From Erigeron canadensis (taxonomy: Eukaryota; Streptophyta; Magnoliopsida; Asterales; Asteraceae), in assembly GCF_010389155.1 (NCBI RefSeq), contig NC_057768.1, positions 301,501-365,500 of the forward strand: DNA of 64,000 nt, read 5' to 3'. A program made the translations under genes and the position numbers. The notes under the pieces are model-generated. The model was not told the DNA's origin, did not search any database, and saw nothing but the letters and a program-made list of their open reading frames with translations. Every line of letters begins with the position of its first letter. Position 1 is the first letter of the stretch. Below, piece after piece: positions 49,400-60,892 of the stretch.

Positions 49400-52301
49400 T
49401 AAACAAATTGTTGAAGGTCGAAAAGCCAAGCACAATGTCTATAGATTTGAATTTAAAATCCTATTACTATGTTTGGGTAGGATTTTACACCCTTATTCAA
49501 ACATAGTAACAGGATTTTACAAAGTGGATGGGTACATAATAGTTATAGCATTCACACTGCCGAAAACAAAAAGATGATATCTACTGTAGTGGGACACGGA
49601 AGCATAGTTTTGGATGGCTAGAGGCACACAAAAGTAAAGTTGTCCATGAAACTGTAAAAAATAAGAAATATAAAAAGTTGATATCAAGGGCACAATCTTT
49701 ATACTACGGTTTAGCCAAACCAGCCCGTTTTGACCCAGTTACAAGCCTAGCCGACCCTTCCCTTTGAACACCTTGAGAAATCAGTATTTGCCTTCTGTAT
49801 AAAATTAGGCTTCTGTGTTTGATTAAAGGGTAGTTTACGAATCATTTATACTCTGTATTCCTTAGTATCATGCATACAAAAGAAAAGAAATGAGAGGTAA
49901 CCTCTTAGACAAATCAGAATTTGGTGAATTCTCCAAAAGCTCTTTCTAATTTCTTAATTTGTAATTGTAACTTTTTGATTAAATAAGCATTATTGTTAGC
50001 TCGTATTGCAAAGCTCAACTAAGCTTTATCTCTTATTAGTTGATCTTTCATCTATTTGATCTTCATATCCATTTCCTTACAATGTCCTTGCAATACTACA
50101 TCTTGATGATGCTTAAGTGTTGCACCACTCTACCAGCCTTTTCCTGCCAAACAATCAAAACAGAGTAAAAAGAATAAACTATTAGCTTTTTCCAATGGTT
50201 TTCTATAACTCTTAATATTTTACTATACCCTTATTCCACTGACTTAAATATAGAGTATAAAAAGTTCAAAAGGCTATTTGTTTTTAGGATAACATGTAAC
50301 AATATAAGGCAACTATTGTGTTATATGCATGCCAGACATGTACATAGGACCCGTAAAAAGACAATATTTCTATGATCAATTCAAGACCGGCATCGAATAG
50401 GAAGTAGATGCAAAAAGCAAAAACAATGCCTCTGATTTTAGTATACATAAAATAAGAAGTTTAAATCAGTTGTACTTGGTTTACCAACTAAAATGATATT
50501 TCTGGGATGACCTCCCAAGCCAATTTCATTGACCAGTAAGGCAGATCTGTGAGCTTCACAAACACTGAGTAACCCGGAGAGAGTAAAATGAGATATTTAC
50601 TTTATGGATATACAACTTTACCAAATATTTCCCTATATACTACAAAAAGACATATAGTCGAAGCAAATATCAAACCTTTTTCCCATCATTTAACATTATT
50701 CTACTTGTGGCACTGTCCATTATTTCCTTTTGCATCAACATCTTCTCCTAAACCAAATCAGAAACAAAAAAACAACAAATAGTTAAAAGGTAAACAACCG
50801 TAAATAATCTATATATCGGAAAATACACTAAAAAAACAACCATTGCCTTTCATATCATCATTGTTTTCATCGCTTCCGAGATCATCAGACTTAACATACT
50901 CATCTAACGTTACAGAATGCCCGTCTTCAGTAGAAACCAAATTAGTAGTCCTGCTTATTCTAAAAAACACACAAATACAATTTGCATCAGGGCGGGGAAG
51001 CTCCCTTGCTCAATCAGTTCTATAAGGTTTATGAGTAGGAGGACCAATATGGGTTTGGTATATATGTCCATCTCCTCTAATCTATACACTTGACCTCTTA
51101 TTCAGTCCTTTAAAGTGGAGAAAAAGTCATGTCCGGGTTAGAAATCTGCATACGTTCTTGTTCAGGTGGTGTACCAAGGTTTAACTATGTAAACTGTTCT
51201 ATTCAATAAGTTTGATTATTCTTGAACTAAAACTGATTTTGTATTCATAACTAATGCATTGACTATTTTAACAGCATCATAAAAGTAGATAGAACTCGAG
51301 TATTTTCACTCTAATCACAGCAATCTACACTTAAAATTTGTATCTGTTACAATATAAATAGATATGTCGTACTTTATATATGTATATAGTGTATTTTTGT
51401 AAAGTAGAAAAATGGTTAATAAAGGAGAGGGTCAAATGGATCTCATGGAGTAAAAGTTGCCAAAGTTGATTTTTAATGAGTTTAGCATAGAAAAAGATTA
51501 ATCTGAACTCGAACAGTAAGGAGTCAAGTCGTCTATCGACTGAACCACATATTTTTTTTACCTTTACTTGCATCATACAGACGTCAACTCTTCACTAAAC
51601 TGACGGAAGCGGAAGATTGGCAGTATTTTATTCGTACATGGGTCATGCAGGTTAGTTCCTTGCTGGCTTGCTGCATGATAAAATATTGCTGTCGGACGTT
51701 AAAGCTTCTACCAGATCCTGTCTGGATGTCACATGTCTTCCTGTAACAACAGAAAGTTAGTTGGCCAGGGCAGACCTGTGCCAAATATCTAATCAAAATT
51801 TATGAAATGAAGTTACACAAAGAGGTTGTGAATGAGAATTTTGTATAAAGTATGCAGATGCAATTGCTTGTAATAGTTGGCCATGTCTTCCTGTACATGT
51901 CACAAAGTTGTAGCCCGCGTAATAGCAAAGCGCCAATAAGAAGGCGGTGTTTTAAGGTATGTACGTTCACTCGACACTAATGCTCTCAGTCTCCTACCTA
52001 TGATTTTAGGCTTGTAGCAACTATTCTTTTTCTAAACGGGTCATTGTATTTGTTTTGATGTGTTCTAAGATGCAGAGACTGATCACATTCTGATTGAACA
52101 TCGTAGGTAGTAGGCTAACTTAAAGCATATGTAACGACATCTATGCTCTTATGTATGATTGTCATAACTATTTTGTTAAACGGGTCATTGTGTAAATTTA
52201 TTTAACAGGTTCAAACATTTTGGTCGGAAACATCCTAAGTAATAGGCTAAGTTAAAGCATAGGATTCTGAACAAAATTGAAATCGAATCATCACTACTGA
52301 C
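49400..52301 (-). other. Zone of unassigned exon-like fragments
   Basis: Several short minus-strand stretches are bounded by good splice signals but cannot be joined into one gene. One at about 50480-50580 is open in two frames. One at 50845-50960 encodes TLDEYVKSDDLGSDENND. One at about 51630-51732 follows a strong TTTCTGTTGTTACAG acceptor. A possible coiled-coil stretch at 49930-50120 is broken by stops. 49454-49518 is a small hairpin (TATTACTATGTTTG against CAAACATAGTAA). I recognise no family. Confidence 0.35.
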
Positions 52302-52391
52302 CTTCTCAAAAGTATCAGTGCGTCTTGGAATCCACCCACTGATCGCCTCACCAGCGGCAGAATACAACCAAGCTGGCCAGCCAGAAGCCAC
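52302..52391 (-). pseudogene. Orphan exon of a CDK-like Ser/Thr kinase (At1g54610 type)
   Basis: Encodes VASGWPAWLYSAAGEAISGW then IPRRTDTFEK and ends at a donor (GTCAGTAG). The GWPxWL...GEAI.GWIPRR.D.FEK block is the conserved segment just before the kinase P-loop in this CDK family. A stop codon lies directly before it and no kinase-domain exon follows, so it is a captured or left-over fragment. Confidence 0.65.
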
Positions 52392-52634
52392 TTATTCACC
52401 ATGAATAAATTATAGTCAGCAGGAAACAAAAACATGATGTTTATCAAAAACTTGAAAAGAAAAGTGCATTATATGAAACACTTGATAAACCACACACCGG
52501 GTTTACCTGATATTCCAGCAACTCTGGCCACCCTATTTTCTTGAGGTAGGAAGCCAAAGTCTTCAGCAGAATTTAGATATATTGAGCACAAAATTTTATT
52601 ACTCGTAATAAGGTTGATGATAATAATATGTAAA

Positions 52635-53646
52635 CTAGTTTTTGTCCCCGGGCAGACATTACGTAACATCTACACATGTAGAAAAAATTATATAAAATAT
52701 GTGGCAAAAAGTTAAGAATATGAAAGTTTGTTGACGAAAGGAAAAAATCTAAAAGTTATGTGGTAAAAGTAAGAAAAATGAAACCTTCGTGAAAAAGGTT
52801 ACAAAATTGAAAGTTATCTGACAAAAATAAAAATAAACAAAGTTATATGGTAAAAAGTAAATAAAATAAAACTTTGGTGACTGAACTTCAAATACTTAAA
52901 GTTATGTGGTAAAAAGTTAAGAAAATAAAACTTCGTTGACAAAAATTAAAAATCGAAAAATTATGTAGTAAAATTTGTTGACAAGAGTTGAAAAAAAAGT
53001 TATGTGGTAAAAAGTAAGAGAATGAAAGTTTCCTGGCAAAAGTTGAAAAAATAAAAGTATAAAACTTAAATAAAAAAAAAACTTTATGTGTGAAAAGTAG
53101 AATAAACGAAAGTGATGTGACAAAAAATAAAGGGCAAAACTTTAGTAAATTATTTATGTGATAAAAAGTAAGAGAATGAAACTTTCGTGACAAAAGTTAA
53201 AAAAACAAAAGTTTAAAAAGTAAATAACACAATAATTTCGTGCAAGAACTAAAAGAAATAAAAGTTATATGACAAAAAGTAAAAGTTTAAAAGTTTTTTT
53301 GATAAAAAGTAAAAAGAATGATGTATTGTGGCAAAAATTAGGAAAATGGAAGTTTAAAAACTATATAAAATCAAACGTTCTTGCTAACAGTAAAGAAATT
53401 AAAGTTATGTGACAAAAGTTAAAAGGTTAAAGTTATGTGGCAAAAATTAAGAAACCTAAAAATCTAAATAATCTAAATTTGTATTAAAAGTAAAACATGT
53501 GAAAGTTTAGGGTAAAAATGTAAATTAATAAAAATAAAAGTATTTTGTGATAAAAGTAGAAAAATTAAAAGTTTGGTGGTGACAATTAAAAAATTAAAAA
53601 ATGTACTGTAGCCAAGGCTACTTATTTTGTTATATATAAATAATGA
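52635..53646 (-). mobile_element. Helitron containing a degenerate tandem array
   Basis: On the minus strand it probably starts TCATTATTTATATATAAC at 53646 (A before). It ends TGTCTGCCCGGGGACA then AAAACTAG at 52635 (T after); the TGTC/GACA stem is visible. Nearly the whole body (52680-53610) is a degenerate array of about 35-45 bp units around AAAGTTATGTGGTAAAAAGT and GAAACTTTCGTGACAAAAGT. Confidence 0.6.
52680..53610. repeat. Degenerate minisatellite-like array
   Basis: More than 20 rounds of purine-rich units built from AAAGTTATGTG(A/G), CAAAAAGTAA and AATGAAA(C/G)TTT. The unit length varies. Long minus-strand ORFs here are low-complexity artefacts. Confidence 0.75.
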
Positions 53647-53757
53647 TTAGTTACATGAAATCAGCCAAACTATAATTCATTTAGAGCTTAATCATAAATA
53701 GACCATGTTTAATTAATTCAATTTTGTTTCATGATATTAAAATTTTAGATATTTATA

Positions 53758-54618
53758 TCTCTATATAACTAAGTTAGGATATAAAAAATCCTACGTGTCA
53801 CTATTATTTCAATGACAAGTATGATTTTAATATAACTAAAAAGGGGTATACTTGACACCTCTAATCCCCTCTTTTAGCCTAATACTCCATTCTTAATCCT
53901 TAATTTTTTACAGCAATATTAATCTAAATTAATTTACATTTTTTTTGTTTCCCATCACCAATTTACACTTTAACCCCAACTAAAATAACTTACACTTTTT
54001 TGTTTCTCATCACCAATTTACACTTTCACTCAATTTAAAAATAATTAACTTACGCTTTTTAATTTTCCATATTACACTTTAATTCAATTTAAAAATAATT
54101 AATAATACTTTTTTGGTTTTCCATCATCAATTTTACACTTAAAAATAATTAATTTACACTTTTTGGTTTTCCATCACCAATTTAGATATAACAAATAATT
54201 AAAAGTTGTTGTTTGTGTTTGTCTTAAGTTTAGATATAACAAAATAAAATAAAAAATTTAAACTAAAGTTGAAAAAAAAAGGTTAACTAGATTCAGTATT
54301 TATATGGAGTTAATTTTCATATGTTTTCTGCTTTAGTTTTAAATATTTTTTTTTAACTAAAGTTGAAAAGAAAATGGGGTTAACTAGATTCAATATTTGT
54401 ATGGACTTAGTTTTCATATGTTTCCTTCTTTAGTTTTAAATTTATTTTTGACTAAAATTGAAGAAAAAAAAAGGTTAAGTAGATTCAATATTTATATGGA
54501 GTTAATTTTCATATGTTTCCTTCTTTAGTTTTAAACTTAATATACTTGAATTTTAATATTTTAGCTTTGATTAATATATTTTAAGACTACGTATCCATTG
54601 GACGGGTCTGAACACTAG
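53758..54618 (+). mobile_element. Non-autonomous Helitron with two internal repeat arrays
   Basis: TCTCTATATAACTAAGTTAG after A; ends CCATTGGACGGGTCTGAACA then CTAG before T (54619). Length 861 bp. 53930-54185 repeats AATTTACACTTTTTGGTTTTCC-type units about five times, and 54255-54545 holds three longer tandem units. Confidence 0.75.
54255..54545. repeat. Three ~97-bp tandem repeats
   Basis: Each unit runs ACTAAAGTTGAA..., GGTTAACTAGATTCA, TTTTCATATGTTT and CTTTAGTTTTAAA. They start near 54260, 54357 and 54455. Confidence 0.85.
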
Positions 54619-55439
54619 TTTGTGTGTATATATATATAGAGAGAGAGAGTTAGGTTATTGTGAGAACTAAAAAATTGTCGAGAACCATGATCTAGACCAA
54701 TCATTTTTTTTCATTATTAAAATTTATTTAAAAACTAAAAAGGGTATTTTAGTAAACATTTCTCCTAACCTAATTATTAGGATTGTCCGTACGTTTTTTT
54801 CTGCTAGCTTTATATTGTTTCAAAAATCAAATACCAATGTATTTGATTTCCTATCCCCTGAACGTTCCAACATCTTAACAAAATATTTACAGGTATCAAT
54901 GTATGACTATTTTAACCTTTAAAGAGACAAAACAAAACCCACATCAACCCATTTACAAGTTAATTGAGTAGAAATTCACAAGAAAAGGTTATTTATTTTA
55001 ACATAAATGATATTTACTAAAATATAGATAATATAATAATAATATGTAATTATTGATGAGAAAACGATATTATAATGTCTTTTGTATAAGTATGTCAAGA
55101 GTTAAAGTTTATAACTAAGTCTAATAAGAAAACTGAATTTATATAAAACTAAAAGAACATGTGTCAATCAAAGATTACGCCACGTGTCGTTTCAAGAATA
55201 TGTGAATCCTCTTTTAGTCTATTGTTCTTAACAACCATGTCTAACAAATATAAAATTCACCTTTTGCAAAAACATTAATGAGAAATCGGTCAATTGTGTA
55301 ATAAAGGTTAAAATATTCCTTCTTTAGAAGCGTTTGTATAAAAGAAACCCCGCTATACCATCCGACTTGATATGATTTAACGTTTATTATCTACATTTGA
55401 ATATCTCGATTATTTTTAAGTATATGTTTACATTTTAAC
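54619..55439. other. Spacer, probably TE-derived
   Basis: Short (TA)n(GA)n at 54630-54649, then AGTTAGGTTATTGTGAGAAC and GAGAACCATGATCTAGACCA, which look like transposon edge sequences. No gene. Confidence 0.4.
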
Positions 55440-55525
55440 GTATATATATTTTTTTGTTCCACATATTATTTTTTATTCTGATAATATTGTAAAACACTTA
55501 TATTTGATACGGGTCTAAAATCTAG
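55440..55525 (+). mobile_element. Helitron 3' end (CTAG family)
   Basis: TTTGATACGGGTCTAAAATCTAG followed by T. The preceding 250 bp match the decayed copy at 17320-17575. The 5' end was not located. Confidence 0.6.
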
Positions 55526-55808
55526 TATGTTATAAAGTTAGACTGCTTATAGATTTGTTTGATTTTTTTTCCTTTGACTAGAAGGGTACTCGCACGTTGT
55601 AACGGAACATCTAAAAGCACATAAAAATGTAAAAGTAATTCAACTCATATATAGCGTACAACTTATTTAATAAAAAGTCTTGAGAAAATCTGCACGTTAC
55701 GCCAATTGAAAAAATACGTAGACCATTACAATTTACACCCATTACATTTTTACATGTTCTTTCTAGCTTAGTCTTAAATGTTCTTACATTAACTATTTAA
55801 TTTAGTGT

Positions 55809-56144
55809 CCTTGAGCATTAGCTCAATGGTTGAAATACCATCCCCTTATGTATGAGGTCTTGAGTTCAAGTCTTGGGGAGAACATAAAGAAGTCCCTCTA
55901 TGAGGGCTTGACTTGAGTATACCCATGTTCAGGTCTGAAGGGGCAGAGTTTACCCCTATTGATTGTCGTGCCTTCGGGCAGATTAGTAGGGGGTTTTCCC
56001 CCATCAGGTATTTAAAATAGGCATTTCTACTTCAAGGGAACTATCTAGCGAGGACCCGGTTAAGAAAACGTATGCTAGACCTTCCACTGTCGATTCGCGA
56101 CACGAAGTTTCCAACGAAATTCACCTTTAAAAAAAAAACACTGG
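55809..56144 (+). mobile_element. tRNA-derived SINE, copy 1
   Basis: The head TAGCTCAATGGTTGA matches a pol III A box and GAGTTCAAGTCTT approximates a B box. The body contains GGGCAGAGTTTACC, CGTGCCTTCGGGC and GGACCCGGTTAAG, and it ends TTCACCTTTAAAAAAAAAA. Imperfect flanking repeats TTAATTTAGTGT (55797-55808) and TTAATTTAGTAT (56145-56156) look like the target duplication. Confidence 0.85.
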
Positions 56145-56530
56145 TTAATTTAGTATTTGAGAGTGTGTGGTAGTATTTGAGAGCGTGTTATGTTACGTAG
56201 AAGTATTAAGAAAAAGGACATTTTAGGTATATAAAAATTGTTTAATTTCTTAAAATAAAAAAACCAATTTACTTTATAAAGAGGTATAGATATAGATATA
56301 TAATTACCACTATGATTGAAAAGTAGCACACAAATGGCAGATAGATTGAAATAAAGAAACTGCTCGGTAACACATAAGTAGTAGATAGATTGATATCTTT
56401 ATTAGACTAGCTACTTTTTTCTTTCGCAACCATATCACTCCATATGTAATGTGCCAGAAATATAAATTAAAACTAAACGGATGTAAATATATACGTAGAT
56501 TAAAGTAAACTAATTGGTTCCTTTGTTTTG

Positions 56531-56861
56531 TACTTCCTAGTTAGCTCTAGTGGTTGAGCACCTGCTTTATAAGCAGGAAGTCTTGAGTTTAAGACTTGGA
56601 AAGTACATAGGAAGTCTTCCAATTAAGGCTTGGCTTGGGTATACCAGGTTCAAATCTGAGGGGGCAGGGTTTACCTCTATTGATCGTCGTGCCTTCGAGC
56701 GGATTAGTATGGGTTTTTCCCCCATCTGGTATTTGAAATAGGCATTTCTACTTCGAGGGAGCTCTCTAACGCGGACCCGGTTAAGACAACGTATGTTAGA
56801 CTTCTTGTTGTCGAATCGCGACACGAAGTTCTCAAACGAAATTCACCTTTCAAAAAAAAAT
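56531..56861 (+). mobile_element. tRNA-derived SINE, copy 2, with 17-bp target duplication
   Basis: Same family as 55809. A box TAGCTCTAGTGGTTGAG, B box GAGTTTAAGACTT, same body and A-rich tail. TTGGTTCCTTTGTTTTG (56514-56530) and TTGGTTACTTTGTTTTG (56862-56878) flank it with one mismatch. Overlapping ORFs on both strands are spurious. Confidence 0.92.
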
Positions 56862-57045
56862 TTGGTTACTTTGTTTTGACTTTGATAAAAATAAATTAAA
56901 AGGAATTAAAATATAAATGTAGTATAGAATCTGAATAAATAAATCTTAAAATATACTCGAATTTAGAATGATATAATGGTTAAAAATAGTCTAAAAGGAC
57001 TGTTGTTAGAAATATTTTATAATTGTTAATTGGATCGTCTTTTTT

Positions 57046-57232
57046 AATAGTAAAATGATAAATCTTTTTAACCAAATAATCTAATAATCCTTTTAATACA
57101 TTAAAAACTTGACATGTAGTATTCACTAATTATCTTTTCTAATCTTGCCCTCTGGTTTTTCCATATGTCATCATCTCATAGTTAAAAGGATAATTAAACT
57201 ATTTGATTAGGAAGATTAATCATTTTACTTTT
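57046..57232. repeat. 187-bp MITE
   Basis: Left AGTAAAATGATAAATCTTTT and right AAGATTAATCATTTTACTT are inverted arms. The core is shared, in reverse, with 21341-21545. Confidence 0.75.
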
Positions 57233-57345
57233 TCATATATAAATTTGTTATATTCTAAAAATTATCATATTTTATTACTAGTGAACTACTACATAATATA
57301 TATCACTTTGAAATCTTAATTATTTTTAATTTTTATTTTGTTGAA

Positions 57346-57500
57346 CGAGCATAATACCTACCCGTTGCGGCCAAATTTTGTTTTAGGAGTGACAATTTGT
57401 TATAAGGGTAAATATGGTAATTTAGTGTTGTAGTGTGTGAAGGGACACTTTAAAAACTATAAATATGCTGAAGCGTGCTTTTTAAGAAAAAAAAATGTAT
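57346..57500 (-). mobile_element. Helitron 3' region, CTCG-ended
   Basis: On the minus strand it ends CCGCAACGGGTAGGTATTATGCTCG then T (57345). The interior resembles the element at 63036. The 5' end is unclear. Confidence 0.5.
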
Positions 57501-58463
57501 GCTTAATTTTTTAAGACATACCATAAATAAAAATCCAAAATGTTTATAAGTGATTATAAATGTTTGATATTGTGGAATTTTTGTTTGGCTTTCTATTTTT
57601 TAGTGATATATTGGAAATTTTATGTTTTGTTTGTACGTCTCTACTAGTATATTTTTTTTTAAATTTTTACTTAGATACTTAATTACTAATTTACTATCCT
57701 TCAAAATTATATGTTTTTTAATTGTTACAATATTACTATCCTTCGAAATTTATAGTATTATTATATTTCAAAATTTCTTTAACGTATAATTACTTTTTCA
57801 TGAAAGAGATCATCAATGTCAAATCACTTTTGGAACTGTATTAGGTTTTTAAAACTTTATAATAAAACTCTTTAACGTACACAATTAATGTAATGTTTTT
57901 CGGGACAACGTCCGGATGACATATTTCGATAGTTACTAAATTCCGGCTAATGGAGATAAAAAAAAACTAACGACATGAACACCCATAATTCTATTTTTAA
58001 TATATATTGATTATCAGGGATTAAAAATGTAATGAACCTAGTAGATGATTTGATGACCATGACTACCAAAGTGCTTCCTAGCTATTATATCAAATTAAAT
58101 GCACAATCGCATAAAATCAATCTTAGGAAATTAGTTTTAAAGATATCAGATAAGCTACTATTTTATTCAAAGATGAATAAAAATTATCTTTCTATCTATT
58201 AACAGAATTTTTAACTTATAAGAAAGTTCCAAATTGAGAAAGGGAAAAACATAAAACAAATGTTCGTAAGAAATTGCCACAAAATTTGATTCATACCGGC
58301 CATCTAGGACAATATATTACATAGTTTAAATCTTAATTGATCCTTGCAAATCCATAATCTGTTATTGGAAAATTCATGCTGGTTTACAGTAGCATCATTT
58401 GCATCTATAATTTGAAAATCTTAGATAATAAATATATCCACTATCACAAGAAGTAAATATATA
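57501..58463. other. AT-rich spacer
   Basis: No gene and no clear repeat. Confidence 0.4.
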
Positions 58464-58889
58464 CATAGTTGTCAAACTCGTACGAGTCACGAGTCAACTC
58501 GTAAGAGTCGAGTCAAAATCAAGTGAAACGAGGCGACTCGGTAGATGATTCGTTTTGCTCCAGACTCGTAGCATGACTCGTGTTTTGTTTTACGAGTCAT
58601 ACTCCGAGTCACGAGTCACAAAAATAATTTTTTTTATTTTTAGTTTATTTTTATTTTTTATAACATAACTCTTTTATTTGCTTTCAAATTTGATTTTATT
58701 TTAATAATGTTTACTATTTTTAGCATAATATATTAATAAAATACTATATTTCTGTAATAAAAACTTATATATAATCATAAAATTATATATTATCAAATAT
58801 CCTGACTCTTACAATTCAAGTCACGTTTCGATTCACGAGTCAAAAAATCAGATTTCGAGTCGAGTCAAAAATACTGAGTCGAAACTATG
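58464..58889. repeat. TIR element rich in ACGAGTCA
   Basis: CATAGTTGTCAAACTCG at the left faces CGAAACTATG at the right. Both arms carry many copies of ACGAGTCA or its complement in direct and inverted form, while the centre is AT-rich. AATATATA-type flanks may be the target duplication. Confidence 0.65.
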
Positions 58890-58945
58890 AATATATATAT
58901 ATATATAGAAATATAGCACTAGCATGCTAGGTTAATTTTGCAAAC

Positions 58946-59639
58946 TGAGGGGGGAGGGAGCCGTGAGCGAGATGAGGAGGGAGATGGAGCGAGTTGAGGG
59001 AGCTTCGGGTGCCAGCGTCGCAAGCTCGGAGCGAGATGGGTCGAGCGAGTTGTGAGCTCGGAAAGGGTTGGAGGAGGATTGGGGAAGGAGGGGCTGAAAG
59101 TGTAACATTTTTTGACAGTTGCAGGGACTAGCAGTGTAAGTTTTCACATACCAGGGACCAAAAGTGTAAACTGGCCTAAAGTTTCATTTCTTTTGTTTTT
59201 TTTTTCTTTTAGCTGCGATCCAAAAAAATTTTATATTTTGTTTTTTTTGAGCTGTGCCAAAAGTAAAAAAAAAGGGCTGAAACTTTATTTTCTAAAGTTT
59301 TTTTTTCTAACATAATGTAAATTTCTTTTTTCACATATGTAATGTTTTTTATTATTATGTAATGTGTTTTTTAATATTACGTATGTGTTTTGTTATTAGT
59401 TATGTAAAGTTTATAAATGTGTTTTGTTTTCTTAACATATAAATTTTTAAAAAAAAGTTAATTATGTAAAATTTATAAATATTAAGGGTAAATTATTAAA
59501 ATTTGAAGGAAAGGTTGGAGTTTCGGTTGCCACTAAAAAAGGTTGAAAAAAGGTTGGAAGGTTGAAATGAGGTGGAGTAATTTGATTGGATAAATTTGAG
59601 GGTTGAGAGAGCTCAACTCTCCGGCTCCCTCCCCCCTGA
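58946..59639. repeat. TIR element with 16-bp AGGGGGGAGGGAGCCG ends
   Basis: AGGGGGGAGGGAGCCG (58948-58963) is perfectly inverted at 59622-59637. The left arm is GC-rich with GAGCGAG and GTCGCAAGCTCGG repeats, and the interior is T-rich. Length about 690 bp. No coding. Class not determined. Confidence 0.6.
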
Positions 59640-59656
59640 ATGAAAGCAACCCATAT

Positions 59657-59986
59657 GTCTCTATTATATATTCGTGTGTGTGTTATATAATTGTTATTCT
59701 TCAAAATTTTTAGTTTATTTTATTGTCAATTGTAGGTTTGTTATATAATTGTTCTTTTTAAATTTATTTTGCTGGCTATTTACATTTTTTTATTATAAAT
59801 TTGGAATATGACAAATTGACATATATTTTGTTATTTTTTGTTGGATAAAAAGATGACAACGTTGGTTCATTGTCAAGATTGAACCTAACACATATTAATC
59901 ATCATCTAACACATGTTATTATTTGATTCCCTTTTTGACATATATATTTTAAGACTATTCGTCCATCCGACGAGATTGAAAACTAG
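59657..59986 (+). mobile_element. Helitron of the 53758 family
   Basis: The 3' end AAGACTATTCGTCCATCCGA then CGAGATTGAAAACTAG before T parallels the end at 54618. The 5' end TCTCTATTATATA is tentative because the base before it is G, not A. Confidence 0.5.
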
Positions 59987-60194
59987 TAGAATAATATATC
60001 GACGATATCTTTTAGCTAGAGTGATAACAATGTTTCCAATATTAATGATAAAAATTTAGGTAACAAATTAAATTCAAAACTTTAATCTATTATTTTTTAA
60101 AAATCTGACTTGGCCAAATTATTCAGTAAAAAGAAATAATTAAATGTCATGTAAACGAAAATCCTACCTGACAAAAGATAAACAATACCACATA

Positions 60195-60882
60195 GAGGAA
60201 AGTTATTTTGAGAACCATAAAAAAAAAAAAGAACGTGAGAACCAATCTGAGCCACACATCTCATCTCCTTTTTTCTCTCTCATCACTTTCATCCAAATTT
60301 TTCAAAACGTTTTATCTCACAAACCGTGCATCGTTAGACGAAAAAAAACCATGGGTAGTCTTAAAATTTTGTTCTCTTTCATTAGAGATGCGACTTGATA
60401 TATTTTTGACAAACTTTTAAATTTCAAAATTTTTTTTTTTTTCGAATTTTTTTTTTTTACCTACACATGTGTAGGACATACCTACACATGTGTAGGATGT
60501 ATAACCTACACATGTGTAGGATGTGTATAATGTATACCCTGCACATGTCCTGCACATGTGTAGGACGTCCTACACATGTGTAGGATATACTAACTACACA
60601 TGTGTAGGATTATCGCTAAAAAAAAAATTAAAAAAAAATTCGAAATTTAAAAGTTTGTCAAAAGTATATCAAGTCGCATCTCTAATGAAAGAGCACGAAA
60701 TTTTAAGACTACCCATGGTTTTTTTTTCGTCTAACGATGTACGGTTTGTGAGATAAAACCATTTGAATGAATTGGGTGAAAATGAAGAGAGAGAGTATTA
60801 AATATCATCAAGATCAAAATCAATGACTAGGATTGGTTCTCACGTTCTTTTTTTTTTTATGGTTCTCAAAATAACCCACCTC
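60195..60882. mobile_element. Mutator-like foldback element with palindrome core
   Basis: ATACCACATA occurs at 60185-60194 and 60883-60892, a 9-10 bp target duplication typical of Mutator-like elements. The arms are inverted almost end to end: GTTATTTTGAGAACCAT, GAACGTGAGAACCAAT, AAACCGTGCATCGTTAGACG, ATGGGTAGTCTTAAAATTT, GAGATGCGACTTGATATA and TTTAAATTTC all recur inverted on the right. The centre (60460-60608) is an array of a 16-bp palindrome. No coding. The arms share an internal block with the Helitrons at 8281-9130. Confidence 0.88.
60460..60608. repeat. Array of the 16-bp palindrome CCTACACATGTGTAGG
   Basis: Perfect copies at 60460-60475, 60481-60496, 60505-60520 and 60569-60584. One-base variants at 60549-60564 and 60593-60608, and a partial at 60538. 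Each unit equals its own reverse complement. Confidence 0.95.
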
Positions 60883-60892
60883 ATACCACATA

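Noticed and set aside
52888..53193. 101-codon minus ORF rich in F and S
   Set aside because: Low-complexity translation of the tandem array.
55815..55880. Functional tRNA gene
   Set aside because: The tRNA-like head is part of a SINE and lacks a full cloverleaf.
56550..56824. ORFs on both strands
   Set aside because: They lie within the SINE.
60460..60608. CRISPR-like array
   Set aside because: Units are palindromes with short irregular spacers inside a plant transposon.
60144..60756. Overlapping ORFs
   Set aside because: They lie within the foldback element; the mirrored arms produce similar reading frames.
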